Assembly (NCBI GenBank): GCA_015064625.1
Contig: SVRW01000001.1
Span: forward strand, 1 to 64,000
Direction: 5' to 3'
Source: Oscillospiraceae bacterium
Lineage (GTDB): Bacteria > Bacillota > Clostridia > Oscillospirales > CAG-382
Length of the DNA stretch: 64,000 bases
Position numbers and translations under genes: made by a program. Positions 9,336 through 18,171 of the stretch are shown piece by piece (position 1 is the first letter of the stretch; the number at the start of each line of letters is the position of its first letter). The notes beneath the pieces are model-generated. The model saw only the letters and a program-made list of their open reading frames with translations. It had not been told where the DNA came from and did no database searches.

Positions 9336-10166
9336 ATGAGTTATGCCGATAAGGTTTTTATTGAAAATTGCCTTGACATAATAAACAACGGATATTCTGA
9401 TAGTGAGCTTGATGTCCGTCCTCGTTGGGAGGACGGAGCACCTGCTCATACTATAAAAAAATTCGGTGTCGTAAACAGATACGATTTAAGCAAGGAATTC
9501 CCAATAATGACGTTGCGTAGAACAGCTTTTAAATCCTGCATAGATGAAATGCTCTGGATTTGGCAGAAAAAATCAAACAAAGTTTCTGAATTAAACAGTC
9601 ATATATGGGATTCTTGGGCTGATGAAAATGGCACAATAGGAAAAGCATACGGATATCAGCTCGGTGTAAAACATAAATATAAAGAAGGAATGTTTGATCA
9701 AGTTGACAGAATGCTTTTCGAACTCAAAAACAATCCTGCTTCACGTAGGATAATGTCGAATATCTTTGTTCATCAGGATCTTCACGAAATGGGACTTTAT
9801 CCTTGTGCATACAGCCTCACTCTTAACGTTTCTGGAAACGTTCTTAACGGCATATTGAATCAGCGTTCTCAGGATATGCTTACGGCTAACAACTGGAACG
9901 TTTGCCAATATGCAATTCTTATGCATATGTTTGCTGTTGTAAGTGGGTTGAAGGTTGGTGAGCTTGTTCACGTTATCGCTGATGCGCATATTTATGACAG
10001 ACATATTCCTATCGTTAAAGAAATTATAAATAATCCAATTTTTGATGCACCAAAACTTATTATTGACGACAGTGTAAATGACTTTTACAGCTTCACAATT
10101 GACAGTTTTTCTCTTGAGGGATACAATTACACAAAGCTGGATAAAAAGATACCTGTTGCAATTTAA
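9336..10166 (+). CDS. thyA: Thymidylate synthase
   Basis: Methylates dUMP to dTMP using methylenetetrahydrofolate. The 276-residue protein has the nucleophile Cys157 in the segment LYPCAYS, the NQRSQD phosphate-binding block and the ADAHIYDRH block that contacts the nucleotide. Where most ThyA proteins have Cys-His after the proline, this one has Cys-Ala; I believe that is usual for a clostridial subgroup, so activity is still expected. GAGG stands seven bases before the ATG. folA follows 23 bases later, giving the classic thyA-folA pair: ThyA produces the dihydrofolate that FolA recycles. Confidence 0.93.
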   Translation: MSYADKVFIENCLDIINNGYSDSELDVRPRWEDGAPAHTIKKFGVVNRYDLSKEFPIMTLRRTAFKSCIDEMLWIWQKKSNKVSELNSHIWDSWADENGTIGKAYGYQLGVKHKYKEGMFDQVDRMLFELKNNPASRRIMSNIFVHQDLHEMGLYPCAYSLTLNVSGNVLNGILNQRSQDMLTANNWNVCQYAILMHMFAVVSGLKVGELVHVIADAHIYDRHIPIVKEIINNPIFDAPKLIIDDSVNDFYSFTIDSFSLEGYNYTKLDKKIPVAI

Positions 10167-10189
10167 GAATAAGTAGGAGTTTATCAAAA

Positions 10190-10681
10190 ATGAAAGCAAT
10201 TGTAGCTGTTAACAGAAAATGGTCGATTGGAAAAGACGGCAAGTTGCTGTATTCTTTGCCAGGCGATATGCGTTTTTTTCGTGAAACAACAAGGAATAAA
10301 ACGGTTATTATGGGAAGAAAAACACTTGATTCTTTTCCCGAAGGGAAGCCTTTGAAAAACAGGGTTAATATCGTTATATCACGTGGTAATGATGACAGAG
10401 ACGTTATTTGGGTAAGAACTCCCGCAGATGCTGTCAAAGCTTCATCAGATTATGCAGATACCTTTCTTATTGGAGGTTCATGTATATACGAACAGCTTAT
10501 TGATTTTTGTGATGAAGCATACGTTACCATGATTGAAGATAATTTTGAAGGTGACAGCTTTTTTCCAAATCTTGATGAAAGAGAAAATTGGGAGCTTTCA
10601 GAAAAATCTGATGCTTTTTGTGAAAATGGTTTAACTTATCGTTTTTGCAAGTACAAAAATAATCATCCCAAGGAATTATAA
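10190..10681 (+). CDS. folA: Dihydrofolate reductase
   Basis: Reduces dihydrofolate to tetrahydrofolate with NADPH, regenerating the cofactor consumed by the ThyA encoded just upstream. The 163-residue protein shows the family blocks in order: AVNRKWSIGKDGKL (substrate loop), FRETTRNKTVIMGRKTLDS (NADPH-binding), and the IGGSCIYEQL segment. The acidic active-site residue is in the position of LLYSLPGDMRFF. AGGAG lies ten bases before the ATG. The stop codon is directly followed by the tgt start, so translation of the two is probably coupled. Length and motifs are normal. Confidence 0.93.
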   Translation: MKAIVAVNRKWSIGKDGKLLYSLPGDMRFFRETTRNKTVIMGRKTLDSFPEGKPLKNRVNIVISRGNDDRDVIWVRTPADAVKASSDYADTFLIGGSCIYEQLIDFCDEAYVTMIEDNFEGDSFFPNLDERENWELSEKSDAFCENGLTYRFCKYKNNHPKEL

Positions 10682-11827
10682 ATGAGCAGATTTAAAATAT
10701 TGAAAACCGAAGGAAAAGCGAGAAGGGGCGTTTTTTCCACTGTACACGGAGATATTCAAACCCCTGTTTTTATGAACGTTGGAACATCTGCCGCGATTAA
10801 AGGCGGAGTTTCTACATTCGATCTTGAAAATCTTAAATGTCAGGTCGAGCTTTCCAATACTTACCATTTGCACGTACGTCCAGGAGAGGATGTAGTTTAC
10901 CAAATGGGGGGGATTCATAAATTCTTCAATTGGAATAAGCCTGTACTCACTGACAGCGGTGGATTTCAAGTATATTCTTTGGCAAAACTGAGGAATATAA
11001 CTGAAGACGGTGTAACCTTCCAATCACATATGGATGGTGCAAAGATATATATGAGCCCTGAAGTCAGTATGCAAATCCAATCCAAGCTTGCTTCAACAAT
11101 AGCAATGGCGTTTGACGAATGTGCAACTTCAACTTCAGAATATTCGTACATGAAGAATTCATGTGAAAGAACAACACGTTGGCTTGGAAGATGCGTTGAT
11201 GAAATGAAAAGGCTTAATTCCCTTGATGAAACAATAAATAAGGAACAGCTTCTTTTCGGAATCAACCAAGGAGGTATATATCCTGATTTACGTATTGAAC
11301 ACATGAAACGAATACGTGAATTTGATCTTCCTGGCTTTGCTATAGGCGGTCTTGCAGTTGGAGAAACTGCTGTTGATATGTACAGTACTATTGATGCGGT
11401 TGAGCCTTATATGCCTGCTGATAAACCAAGATATCTTATGGGAGTTGGTACTCCTGTAAATATTCTTGAAGCAGTTGACAGAGGAGTGGATTTCTTCGAT
11501 TGTGTTATGCCAAGCAGAAACGCACGTCACGGAAATTGTTTCACTGCTGCAGGAATTGTAAACCTTAACAACAAAAAATACATTCTCGATGAAAATCCCA
11601 TTGATCCGAAATGTGATTGTCCTGTTTGTAAACGATATTCAAGATCATATATCAGACATTTGTTCAAAGCGAGAGAGCTTCTTGCAATGAGACTTTGTGT
11701 AATGCATAATTTGTATTTTTACAATAATCTCATGGAACAAATAAGAACTCATCTGGAAAATGGCACTTTCGCTCAATTTAAAAAAGAACAAGTTGAGATT
11801 CTATGCCTGAGAGAGTACGAACGATAA
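10682..11827 (+). CDS. tgt: Queuine/preQ1 tRNA-guanine transglycosylase
   Basis: Exchanges guanine 34 of GUN-anticodon tRNAs for the queuosine precursor preQ1. The 381-residue protein has the catalytic and binding blocks DSGGFQVYSL, GINQGGIYPDLR, FAIGGLAVGE and DCVMPSRNARHG, the last holding the nucleophilic aspartate. The zinc site is formed by CDCPVC and a downstream His in CVMHN. AAGGA precedes the ATG, which directly follows the folA stop. No other queuosine gene is in the window, so whether the cell makes preQ1 or salvages it cannot be said. Confidence 0.95.
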   Translation: MSRFKILKTEGKARRGVFSTVHGDIQTPVFMNVGTSAAIKGGVSTFDLENLKCQVELSNTYHLHVRPGEDVVYQMGGIHKFFNWNKPVLTDSGGFQVYSLAKLRNITEDGVTFQSHMDGAKIYMSPEVSMQIQSKLASTIAMAFDECATSTSEYSYMKNSCERTTRWLGRCVDEMKRLNSLDETINKEQLLFGINQGGIYPDLRIEHMKRIREFDLPGFAIGGLAVGETAVDMYSTIDAVEPYMPADKPRYLMGVGTPVNILEAVDRGVDFFDCVMPSRNARHGNCFTAAGIVNLNNKKYILDENPIDPKCDCPVCKRYSRSYIRHLFKARELLAMRLCVMHNLYFYNNLMEQIRTHLENGTFAQFKKEQVEILCLREYER

Positions 11828-11844
11828 TTGAATAAATTTGAATT

Positions 11845-12906
11845 ATGAATAAAAAAAATAAAATTCTTGAAATTGCAGGAAAATTTGAAGCTGAGGCTGT
11901 TATTATCACAGATAACAGTACAAGATATTGGGCAACGGGTTTTCGTTCATCAGCAGGGATTGCAATTATATCGACTGAAGAAATTGCACTTTTTCTTGAT
12001 GGACGTTATACTGAAAAAGCATACTCTGAAAAGCCTGATGCTGTAATTTATCCATGCGTAAATGGGATATCAAAAACAGCTAGTGAATATGTAGGAAATA
12101 AAGGCATATGTTCTTTGCTCATAGATGAAAACAATATTACGTTGGGTGAATTTGAAAGTTTAAAATCAATTTTTGATAAAGTTAAACTTATACATACGAA
12201 ATCACCATATGCTGAATTGATATCACAAAAAGATGACAGGGAGATATCCTTAATCAAAGAGGCGGTAAAAATTACAGACGAATGTTTTAATCATATTCTA
12301 AGTATGATTAAACCTGGGATTTATGAATCTGATATCTCAGCTGAGATTGATTATTATTTTCGAAAAAGAGGATGTGAGAACGCATTTGAAACAATTGTTG
12401 TATCAGGTGTCAAAAGCTCTATGCCTCACGGAACTCCCGAAATGGTAAAGCTTTGCGAAAATTCTTTCATAACCATGGATTTTGGAGCTAAATATAAAGG
12501 ATATTGTTCTGACCTGACAAGAACAGTTGTTCTTGGAAAAGCTGACGATGAACAAAAATTTGTTTATGATACTGTTCTAAAAGCAAATTATAAAGGTATC
12601 GAAACGGCAAAATGCGGGGTAGTATGTAAAGACGTGGATCTCGCTGCAAGAGACTATATATCAAATAAAGGTTTCGGAGAATACTTTTCTCATTCAACAG
12701 GTCATTCCTTGGGTATTGATATACACGAATCTCCTTCTGTATCGCGTCTTTGTGAAAGCGTATTATCCAATGGAAACGTTATTACAATAGAGCCTGGAAT
12801 TTATATTCCAGGCAAATATGGTGTACGTATCGAAGACACAGTTTTAATTACTGACACTGAAACTGTTGTTTTATCCAAATCTCCAAAAGAGCTTATTGAA
12901 ATATAA
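11845..12906 (+). CDS. M24-family Xaa-Pro aminopeptidase-like metallopeptidase
   Basis: A 353-residue cytoplasmic peptidase of the pita-bread fold, expected to remove the first residue from peptides with proline at position two. It has a creatinase-type N-terminal domain (about 1-125) and a catalytic domain with all five dimetal ligands recognisable: two Asp in MDFGAKYKGYCSDLTRT, the His in GHSLGIDIHESP, and two Glu in TIEPGIYIPG and VRIEDT. No clear ribosome binding site stands before the ATG, so translation may be coupled to tgt, 17 bases upstream. Prolidase activity on dipeptides is an alternative. Confidence 0.9.
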   Translation: MNKKNKILEIAGKFEAEAVIITDNSTRYWATGFRSSAGIAIISTEEIALFLDGRYTEKAYSEKPDAVIYPCVNGISKTASEYVGNKGICSLLIDENNITLGEFESLKSIFDKVKLIHTKSPYAELISQKDDREISLIKEAVKITDECFNHILSMIKPGIYESDISAEIDYYFRKRGCENAFETIVVSGVKSSMPHGTPEMVKLCENSFITMDFGAKYKGYCSDLTRTVVLGKADDEQKFVYDTVLKANYKGIETAKCGVVCKDVDLAARDYISNKGFGEYFSHSTGHSLGIDIHESPSVSRLCESVLSNGNVITIEPGIYIPGKYGVRIEDTVLITDTETVVLSKSPKELIEI

Positions 12907-12943
12907 AATATAAAAAATAAACAAAAGAAAAGAGGAATATATT

Positions 12944-14713
12944 TTGAATTACAAGGAAGCGGCAAAAGATTTTATTGAAAACGAGAAACAGTTTCATTTG
13001 GGTGTTATTCCCACAGAACAATCCAACCCTCTCACACGTAACTTAAGTACAGACATTAAAAAAAGTACAGCGGCAGGTGTTAAAACGATTCTTGCGGCTG
13101 ATGTGAATATTGCTCCAGTTGCAAGAAAAGCATTTGAAAGTGATAATTTCAAGAGCTTGGTTATGGATATCCGTAGAGTTATGGATGAAAAGAAGCATAT
13201 GCTTTTCTCCTCTGTAGGTGCTTCAGGAAGACTTGCTATTCAGCTTAACGGTGCTTGGCGTGATTTCTGGACATCTCTTGCTATAAAAATTCCCGCTAAA
13301 GCAGAACGTTTCTATGAAATAGCCGATTGCTGTGACAGCTTTACAACTGGCGGTGACCGTGCTTTAGTTCACTCTGTTGAAAACTTTGAAGATTATATGA
13401 CTTTCGGTGCAAGACAGGTAGTTGAGGCAGGAATAGGCGAGGGCGACGTACTTATTGGTCTTGCAGAATGCGGACTTTCTGCAAGTATAAACGGTTCCGT
13501 TATCGAAGGTGATAAGAGAGGTTGTACAACATATTATCTTTATTGTAATCCAAAAGAAATACTCTGCGAACATTTAGAGCGTGTTCGTATGGTATTTGCA
13601 CGTGAAAATATTATTCCCATTCCTATTTTTGTTGGTAATATGGCGGTTGCAGGCTCTACAAGAATGCAGGTAACAACAGTTGAGCTCCTTGTTGCAGGAG
13701 CGGCTCTCGAAATGGCTGCTGGTGCATGGCTCAAAGATAATCTTTCGGAAGATGAGTTCAAAGTTGTTGGAACGCCTTCTTTGAGCGGTGATGAATATGC
13801 AGATTGGTTTGAAAAATTGACCGCTATTCTTGGAAACGGAGAAGCACTCGAAGGACTTGCAAAGGCTGTTGACTTTGAAGCTGAAACGTATACTAACAAA
13901 GGCAGAATAACATATCTTACTCATGAATATCTTCTTGATATTCTTACAGATACAACAGAACGTCAGCCAACGTTCACTTTACCACCTTTCAGAAAGTTCC
14001 TTGATAAAAAAGGTATTATTAGCTGGGCATATGCAAAAGACCCTCTTTATCCTAACGAAGTTGCATGGCAGCATATTTTCCGTCGTCCTATAAAAGGTCT
14101 TGAATGGACAAAAGAGGATTATATTGAAATGAAGGCAGCTCAGGCTATAATTGATAATCCTCCAAAGGTAGCTGGTGAAGAAGTACTTCAATATTGTATC
14201 GGAAATGAGGATGACGAGTCACGTTACGGTATTCCTTATGCAAGACTCGTTGGTATTGATATCAATGGTTCAGGCGTCAGAGATGCAAAAGGTTGGTTTG
14301 ACGCTAACAAAGATAAATTTGAAGGTAGTGTATTCCTTCGTTTTGGTGATATTCCTGAAGGAAAAATTGCAGAAAATGAAATCAGAATTCCTGCGAAGCT
14401 TCCAAGAACATGTACAGATCTTCTTACGCATCTCTTGATTAAGCTTTCTTTCAATATTCTCAGCACAGCTACAATGGCAAAAATGGGTCGCGTTTGGTCC
14501 AACTGGATGATTCAGGTACTTCCTACAAACAAAAAGCTTATAGATAGAAGTGTTCGTATTATTTCTACTCTTGCAAACATTCCTTATGAACAGGCTTGCG
14601 AAGAATTCTTCAAATCTATGTATGGCAGAAAACCTGGTGAAGAATATAGAGAATCCTATGTTGTAGAAACTCTCAAGCGTTTAGGATTTGATCCTGAGGC
14701 TCCCATTGAATAG
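12944..14713 (+). CDS. MurQ/GKRP-like SIS-domain protein with a large insertion
   Basis: A 589-residue protein that by eye resembles MurQ (MurNAc-6-P etherase) and glucokinase regulatory protein, not seen whole in either. The sugar-phosphate motif SVGASGRLA is at 90-98, GIGEGDVLIGLAECG at 163-177 and the SIS signature AGSTRM at 236-241. The MurQ-like C-terminal helix bundle resumes only at about 495-556 (STATMAKMGRVWSNWM). Residues about 260-490 are therefore an insertion that I do not recognise. The DASECPP segment that holds one catalytic Glu of MurQ is replaced by NGAWRDFW, so etherase activity is doubtful. The start is TTG with GAGG eight bases upstream. No amino-sugar genes are next to it. 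A phosphosugar-binding role is inference. Confidence 0.7.
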   Translation: MNYKEAAKDFIENEKQFHLGVIPTEQSNPLTRNLSTDIKKSTAAGVKTILAADVNIAPVARKAFESDNFKSLVMDIRRVMDEKKHMLFSSVGASGRLAIQLNGAWRDFWTSLAIKIPAKAERFYEIADCCDSFTTGGDRALVHSVENFEDYMTFGARQVVEAGIGEGDVLIGLAECGLSASINGSVIEGDKRGCTTYYLYCNPKEILCEHLERVRMVFARENIIPIPIFVGNMAVAGSTRMQVTTVELLVAGAALEMAAGAWLKDNLSEDEFKVVGTPSLSGDEYADWFEKLTAILGNGEALEGLAKAVDFEAETYTNKGRITYLTHEYLLDILTDTTERQPTFTLPPFRKFLDKKGIISWAYAKDPLYPNEVAWQHIFRRPIKGLEWTKEDYIEMKAAQAIIDNPPKVAGEEVLQYCIGNEDDESRYGIPYARLVGIDINGSGVRDAKGWFDANKDKFEGSVFLRFGDIPEGKIAENEIRIPAKLPRTCTDLLTHLLIKLSFNILSTATMAKMGRVWSNWMIQVLPTNKKLIDRSVRIISTLANIPYEQACEEFFKSMYGRKPGEEYRESYVVETLKRLGFDPEAPIE

Positions 14714-14734
14714 ATTTTTATGAACCTTCTAATT

Positions 14735-14766
14735 TTGACTTAGAATAATAATCTATATGATATAAT
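14735..14766 (+). promoter_or_regulatory. Probable promoter of the ydjI-like gene (extended -10)
   Basis: TATAAT at 14761-14766 is preceded by TG one base earlier (14758-14759), an extended -10 box. TTGACT at 14735-14740 is 20 nt away, too far for a normal -35, so the extended -10 is likely the main determinant. The start codon is 20 nt downstream. Confidence 0.55.
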
Positions 14767-14785
14767 TTTTTACAAGGAGATTACT

Positions 14786-16042
14786 ATGGGACTTATTAAA
14801 GCAGCATTAGGCTCATTAGGCGGTACACTTGCTGATCAATGGAAAGAATATTTCTATTGTGATGCTCTTGATAATGAAGTGTTGGCTGTAAGAGGTAAAA
14901 AACAAATTTCTGGCCGTTCATCCAATACAAAGGGGAACGATAACGTTATTTCTAACGGATCTGGAATTTCAGTAGCAGATGGTCAATGTATGATGATTGT
15001 TGATCAAGGCAAGGTTGTTGAGCTTTGTGCCGAGCCAGGACAATATACCTATGATACATCTTCTGAACCAAGCATTTTTGCAGGAAGCTTGGGACAGTCA
15101 ATACTTGATACTTTCAAAACAATTGGAAAACGCTTTACTTATGGTGGAGACACTGGAAGAGATCAAAGGGTTTATTATTTCAACATTAAAGAGATTGTTG
15201 ATAACAAATTCGGAACAAAAAACCCTATTCCTTTCAGAGTTGTTGATAAAAACATCGGTCTTGATATCGACGTATCTGTTCGTTGCAGTGGAATTTATTC
15301 TTACAAAATAACAGACCCTATGCTTTTCTATGCAAATATTTGCGGTAACGTAGAAACTGAATATAGAAGAGAACAAATTGATCAACAACTTAAACAGGAA
15401 TTTGTAAGTGCTTTGCATCCTTCTATGGGTGAACTTTCCGCTATGGGAATTCGTCCCAGTCAGCTTCCTGCTCACAATGTTGAATTATCTAATGCATTAA
15501 AAACAACTCTTGAAAATAGCTGGCAGAAATTCAGAGGTATTTCTGTTTGGACTGTTGCTTTAAGCTCTGTAACTCTTCCTGAGGAAGATGCAGAACTTAT
15601 TAAGAACGCGCAGAAAAATGCTATTATGCGCGATCCCACAATGGCTGCCGCGACACTTGTTGGTGCTCAGGCGGATGCAATGAAAGCCGCAGCTTCAAAT
15701 GAAGGTGGTGCTATGACAGGTTTCATGGGAATGGGAATGGCAATGAATTCGGCTGGTGTTAATCCTCAAAGCCTTTATACAATGGGGCAGCAAGCAAAAG
15801 AGAAAACACCTGCTGGTGATGGCTGGACTTGCTCTTGTGGCGAAATTTCCAATGGTAAATTCTGTACATCTTGCGGTGCAAAGAAACCCGAATGTGGATG
15901 GACTTGCTCTTGCGGTACTAAAAACAATGGTAAGTTCTGTTCTGAATGTGGTTCTCCTAAACCTGAAGCAGAATGGAAATGCTCATGCGGTTCTTTAAAC
16001 AAGGGTAAATTCTGTGCTGAATGCGGAAGTAAAAGACCATAA
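14786..16042 (+). CDS. ydjI: YdjI-like SPFH-domain protein with three C-terminal zinc ribbons
   Basis: A 418-residue SPFH/prohibitin-like protein related to Bacillus YdjI, which anchors the stress protein PspA at the membrane. The N-terminal part (1-300) has the family blocks, including MGLIKAALGSLGGTLADQWK and a DPTMAAATLVGAQADAM segment. A methionine/glycine-rich linker (about 305-345) leads to three tandem zinc ribbons of about 24 residues (WTCSCG...GKFC-x-x-CG units, about 347-418). AAGGAG precedes the ATG. Homologues of YdjG and YdjH follow, but no pspA gene is present. A hairpin separates it from ydjG. Membrane-stress function is from the Bacillus relatives. Confidence 0.82.
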   Translation: MGLIKAALGSLGGTLADQWKEYFYCDALDNEVLAVRGKKQISGRSSNTKGNDNVISNGSGISVADGQCMMIVDQGKVVELCAEPGQYTYDTSSEPSIFAGSLGQSILDTFKTIGKRFTYGGDTGRDQRVYYFNIKEIVDNKFGTKNPIPFRVVDKNIGLDIDVSVRCSGIYSYKITDPMLFYANICGNVETEYRREQIDQQLKQEFVSALHPSMGELSAMGIRPSQLPAHNVELSNALKTTLENSWQKFRGISVWTVALSSVTLPEEDAELIKNAQKNAIMRDPTMAAATLVGAQADAMKAAASNEGGAMTGFMGMGMAMNSAGVNPQSLYTMGQQAKEKTPAGDGWTCSCGEISNGKFCTSCGAKKPECGWTCSCGTKNNGKFCSECGSPKPEAEWKCSCGSLNKGKFCAECGSKRP

Positions 16043-16152
16043 GCCTGGTATAATTTACTAATATATTATTTTTAAATATATTCAAAATTTATTTGTGAAT
16101 GAAAAAGACAAATTTGATTTATCTGACAAACTGAAAGTTTCAATTATAGGAA

Positions 16153-16180
16153 AAGCTGTACGATTTTTTTCGTACAGCTT
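16153..16180. repeat. 10-bp inverted repeat between ydjI and ydjG
   Basis: AAGCTGTACG (16153-16162) and CGTACAGCTT (16171-16180) form a perfect stem around a T-rich loop (ATTTTTTT). No T tract follows on either strand, so a classical terminator is not certain; an RNA-processing or partial-terminator role between the ydjI and ydjG genes is possible. A TATAAT (16195-16200) 20 bases before the ydjG start may give that gene its own promoter, but no good -35 box is visible. The rest of 16043-16220 is A+T-rich without other features. Confidence 0.55.
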
Positions 16181-16220
16181 CCTAAAATATGTGATATAAT
16201 TTAGTAAACGGGGTGAAAAT

Positions 16221-17303
16221 ATGTCAGAAGTAATGGAATATAAATGTCCATGTTGCGGAGGCTCTATTGAATTTCAAAGCTCTATTCAAAAGATGAAGTG
16301 TCCTTATTGTGATACAGAATTTGAAATGGAAACTCTAAAAAGCTATGATAACGTTTTAAACGATTCAAAAGAAGATGAAATGACATGGCAGACCTCTGAA
16401 AAATCAACGTTTGCAGAGGACGACAATGATTTATCCGTATACGTTTGCAACTCTTGCGGTGGTGAAATAGTAACCGAAAACGTAACTGTTGCAACAAACT
16501 GTCCTTTCTGCGATAATCCCGTTGTTATGGCAAGAGGCGTATCAGGAGATTTAAAGCCTGATTACGTTATTCCGTTTAAATTAAGCAAGGCTGATGCTAA
16601 AAAGGGTTTTCTTAACCACCTTAAAGGAAAAATTCTTCTTCCGAAATTATTCAAGGACGAAAATCATATTGACGAAATAAAAAGCATATATGTACCATTC
16701 TGGCTTTTTGATGCGGATGTACATGCTAGCGCATTTTACAAAGGTACACGTGTCAGAAGCTGGACGAGTGGCAATTACAGGTATACGGAAACAAGTCATT
16801 ATGCTATAACAAGAGAAGGTAATATGGGATTTGAACGTGTTCCAGTTGACGGATCAAAGAAAATGCCCGATGAACTTATGGAATCGATTGAGCCTTACGA
16901 TTTTTCAAAGGCTGTTGACTTTCACACTGCATATTTATCAGGATATCTTGCAGACAGATACGATGTTGATGCTGAAATGAGTATACCTCGTGCTAATAAC
17001 AGAATAAAAAACAGCGCTGAGAAAATGCTACGCGACACAGTTTTTGGATACACAACAGTTGTACCTCAACGAAATAACGTTTCATTATCTAACCAAGAAA
17101 ATAAATACGCATTGCTTCCCGTGTGGTTACTAAATACTACATACAAGGGACAAAGATATATATTCGCTATGAATGGTCAAACGGGAAAATTTGTAGGAAA
17201 TTTGCCTATTGACTGGGGAGCATTCTGGCGTTGGTTTGCAGGTCTTTTTGTCGGTTTTAGTGCAATTTTTATTTTAATTGCAAAGATAATTGCATATATG
17301 TAA
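16221..17303 (+). CDS. ydjG: YdjG-like zinc-ribbon membrane protein
   Basis: A 360-residue protein related to Bacillus YdjG, which works with YdjH in the membrane-stress system. Two zinc ribbons lie at the N-terminus: CPCCGGSIEF/CPYCDTEF (about 9-33) and CNSCGGEI/CPFCDNPV (about 76-97). A long middle domain holds the conserved YVPFWLFDADV segment, and one membrane helix is predicted near the C-terminus (about 335-358, FAGLFVGFSAIFILIAKII). GGGGTG stands before the ATG. The TPM-domain gene follows after 12 bases. The assignment rests on domain order and neighbours; zinc binding is inferred from the Cys pairs. Confidence 0.8.
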   Translation: MSEVMEYKCPCCGGSIEFQSSIQKMKCPYCDTEFEMETLKSYDNVLNDSKEDEMTWQTSEKSTFAEDDNDLSVYVCNSCGGEIVTENVTVATNCPFCDNPVVMARGVSGDLKPDYVIPFKLSKADAKKGFLNHLKGKILLPKLFKDENHIDEIKSIYVPFWLFDADVHASAFYKGTRVRSWTSGNYRYTETSHYAITREGNMGFERVPVDGSKKMPDELMESIEPYDFSKAVDFHTAYLSGYLADRYDVDAEMSIPRANNRIKNSAEKMLRDTVFGYTTVVPQRNNVSLSNQENKYALLPVWLLNTTYKGQRYIFAMNGQTGKFVGNLPIDWGAFWRWFAGLFVGFSAIFILIAKIIAYM

Positions 17304-17315
17304 GGGGGATTGGAT

Positions 17316-18107
17316 ATGAAAAATAAATTCCTTATCTCATTTGTATGTGCATTACTGTTTATATCATTTTCTTTTACTGTTTCAGCGGAATATTCTCATC
17401 AAAGGCTCTTAGATGATGCAGACATTCTTACAGAGTTTGAAGAAAAAACATTATCAGAATCTCTTGATGAATATTCAAATAAATTAGGCTTTGAAATAAT
17501 GATTCTTACTACGGATAAATTGGGCTTTTCAAAGCCAACCGATACAACTTCTTATTCCTCAGAGTATATTGATGAAATGGCTTTGAGTTATGCAGAAAGA
17601 TATTATCAATCATGTGGCTTTACATACGATGTAGATGGTGTCGTTTTTGTAAGATATATTAACGATTACGATGTTTATATGAGAATGGTATCCTTTGGTG
17701 AATTAACTAAAGTTTTCGATGACTCTGCTTGTGATAAAGTATTGGATTCCGTTGAAACCTATATCGTAAGAGGGTCAACAAACGTTGCTTTCGGATTTGA
17801 AAAATATCTTGAAAAGGTTGAAAACGTATATCTGACAAGAAATGATTTAACATTTAAAGCCATTGTTACTTGTTTAATTTTAGCTCTCGTTCTTTCACTT
17901 GTTGTAGTTATGATTATGAAATCAAAACTTAAAAGTGTTAAATTCCAGACTTATGCAAATAATTATCTTAAATTAGGTTCTTTTAATTTGACGGATTCAA
18001 AGGATATATATTTGTATCGTAACGTTACAAGAGTCAGAATGCAAAGCAATTCCTCAAGCGGCGGTAGAAGCCGGGGAGGAGGCGGCGGTGGCGGTAGACG
18101 CTCCTGA
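17316..18107 (+). CDS. ydjH: YdjH-like TPM-domain membrane protein
   Basis: A 263-residue secreted and membrane-anchored protein. A signal peptide of about 24 residues ends in VSA. The TPM domain (about 28-165) has the typical start RLLDDADILTEFEEKTLSESLDEY and the FVRYINDYDVYMR block. One membrane helix follows (about 178-200) and the cytoplasmic tail ends in a glycine/arginine-rich run (SSSGGRSRGGGGGGGRRS). Such tails are common in TPM proteins. ATG 17316 has AAGGGGG at good spacing; a TTG six bases earlier is less likely. It completes the YdjI-YdjG-YdjH trio. Its role in PspA recruitment is known for Bacillus and inferred here. Confidence 0.82.
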   Translation: MKNKFLISFVCALLFISFSFTVSAEYSHQRLLDDADILTEFEEKTLSESLDEYSNKLGFEIMILTTDKLGFSKPTDTTSYSSEYIDEMALSYAERYYQSCGFTYDVDGVVFVRYINDYDVYMRMVSFGELTKVFDDSACDKVLDSVETYIVRGSTNVAFGFEKYLEKVENVYLTRNDLTFKAIVTCLILALVLSLVVVMIMKSKLKSVKFQTYANNYLKLGSFNLTDSKDIYLYRNVTRVRMQSNSSSGGRSRGGGGGGGRRS

Positions 18108-18171
18108 GTGCTGTATTCATCTTTACGCAATCTTATAGATAAATATATCAGGTGTTACAAGTGAGAAAAAT

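Noticed and set aside
9336-10166. Broken thymidylate synthase because of the Cys-Ala active-site text
   Set aside because: All other catalytic blocks are intact, and I recall the same Cys-Ala wording as a normal subgroup feature in Clostridia.
10093-10437. Open frames on the minus strand opposite thyA, folA, ligA and other genes (up to about 200 codons, such as 53883-54488)
   Set aside because: They lie wholly opposite genes with firm family motifs, show no recognisable domain and have no promoter or ribosome binding site of their own; they are antisense shadows of coding bias.
13574-13924. Frameshifted fusion as the cause of the long MurQ-like protein
   Set aside because: The reading frame is open throughout, codon style is constant and the MurQ-like C-terminal part is in the same frame, so an insertion fits better than a frameshift.
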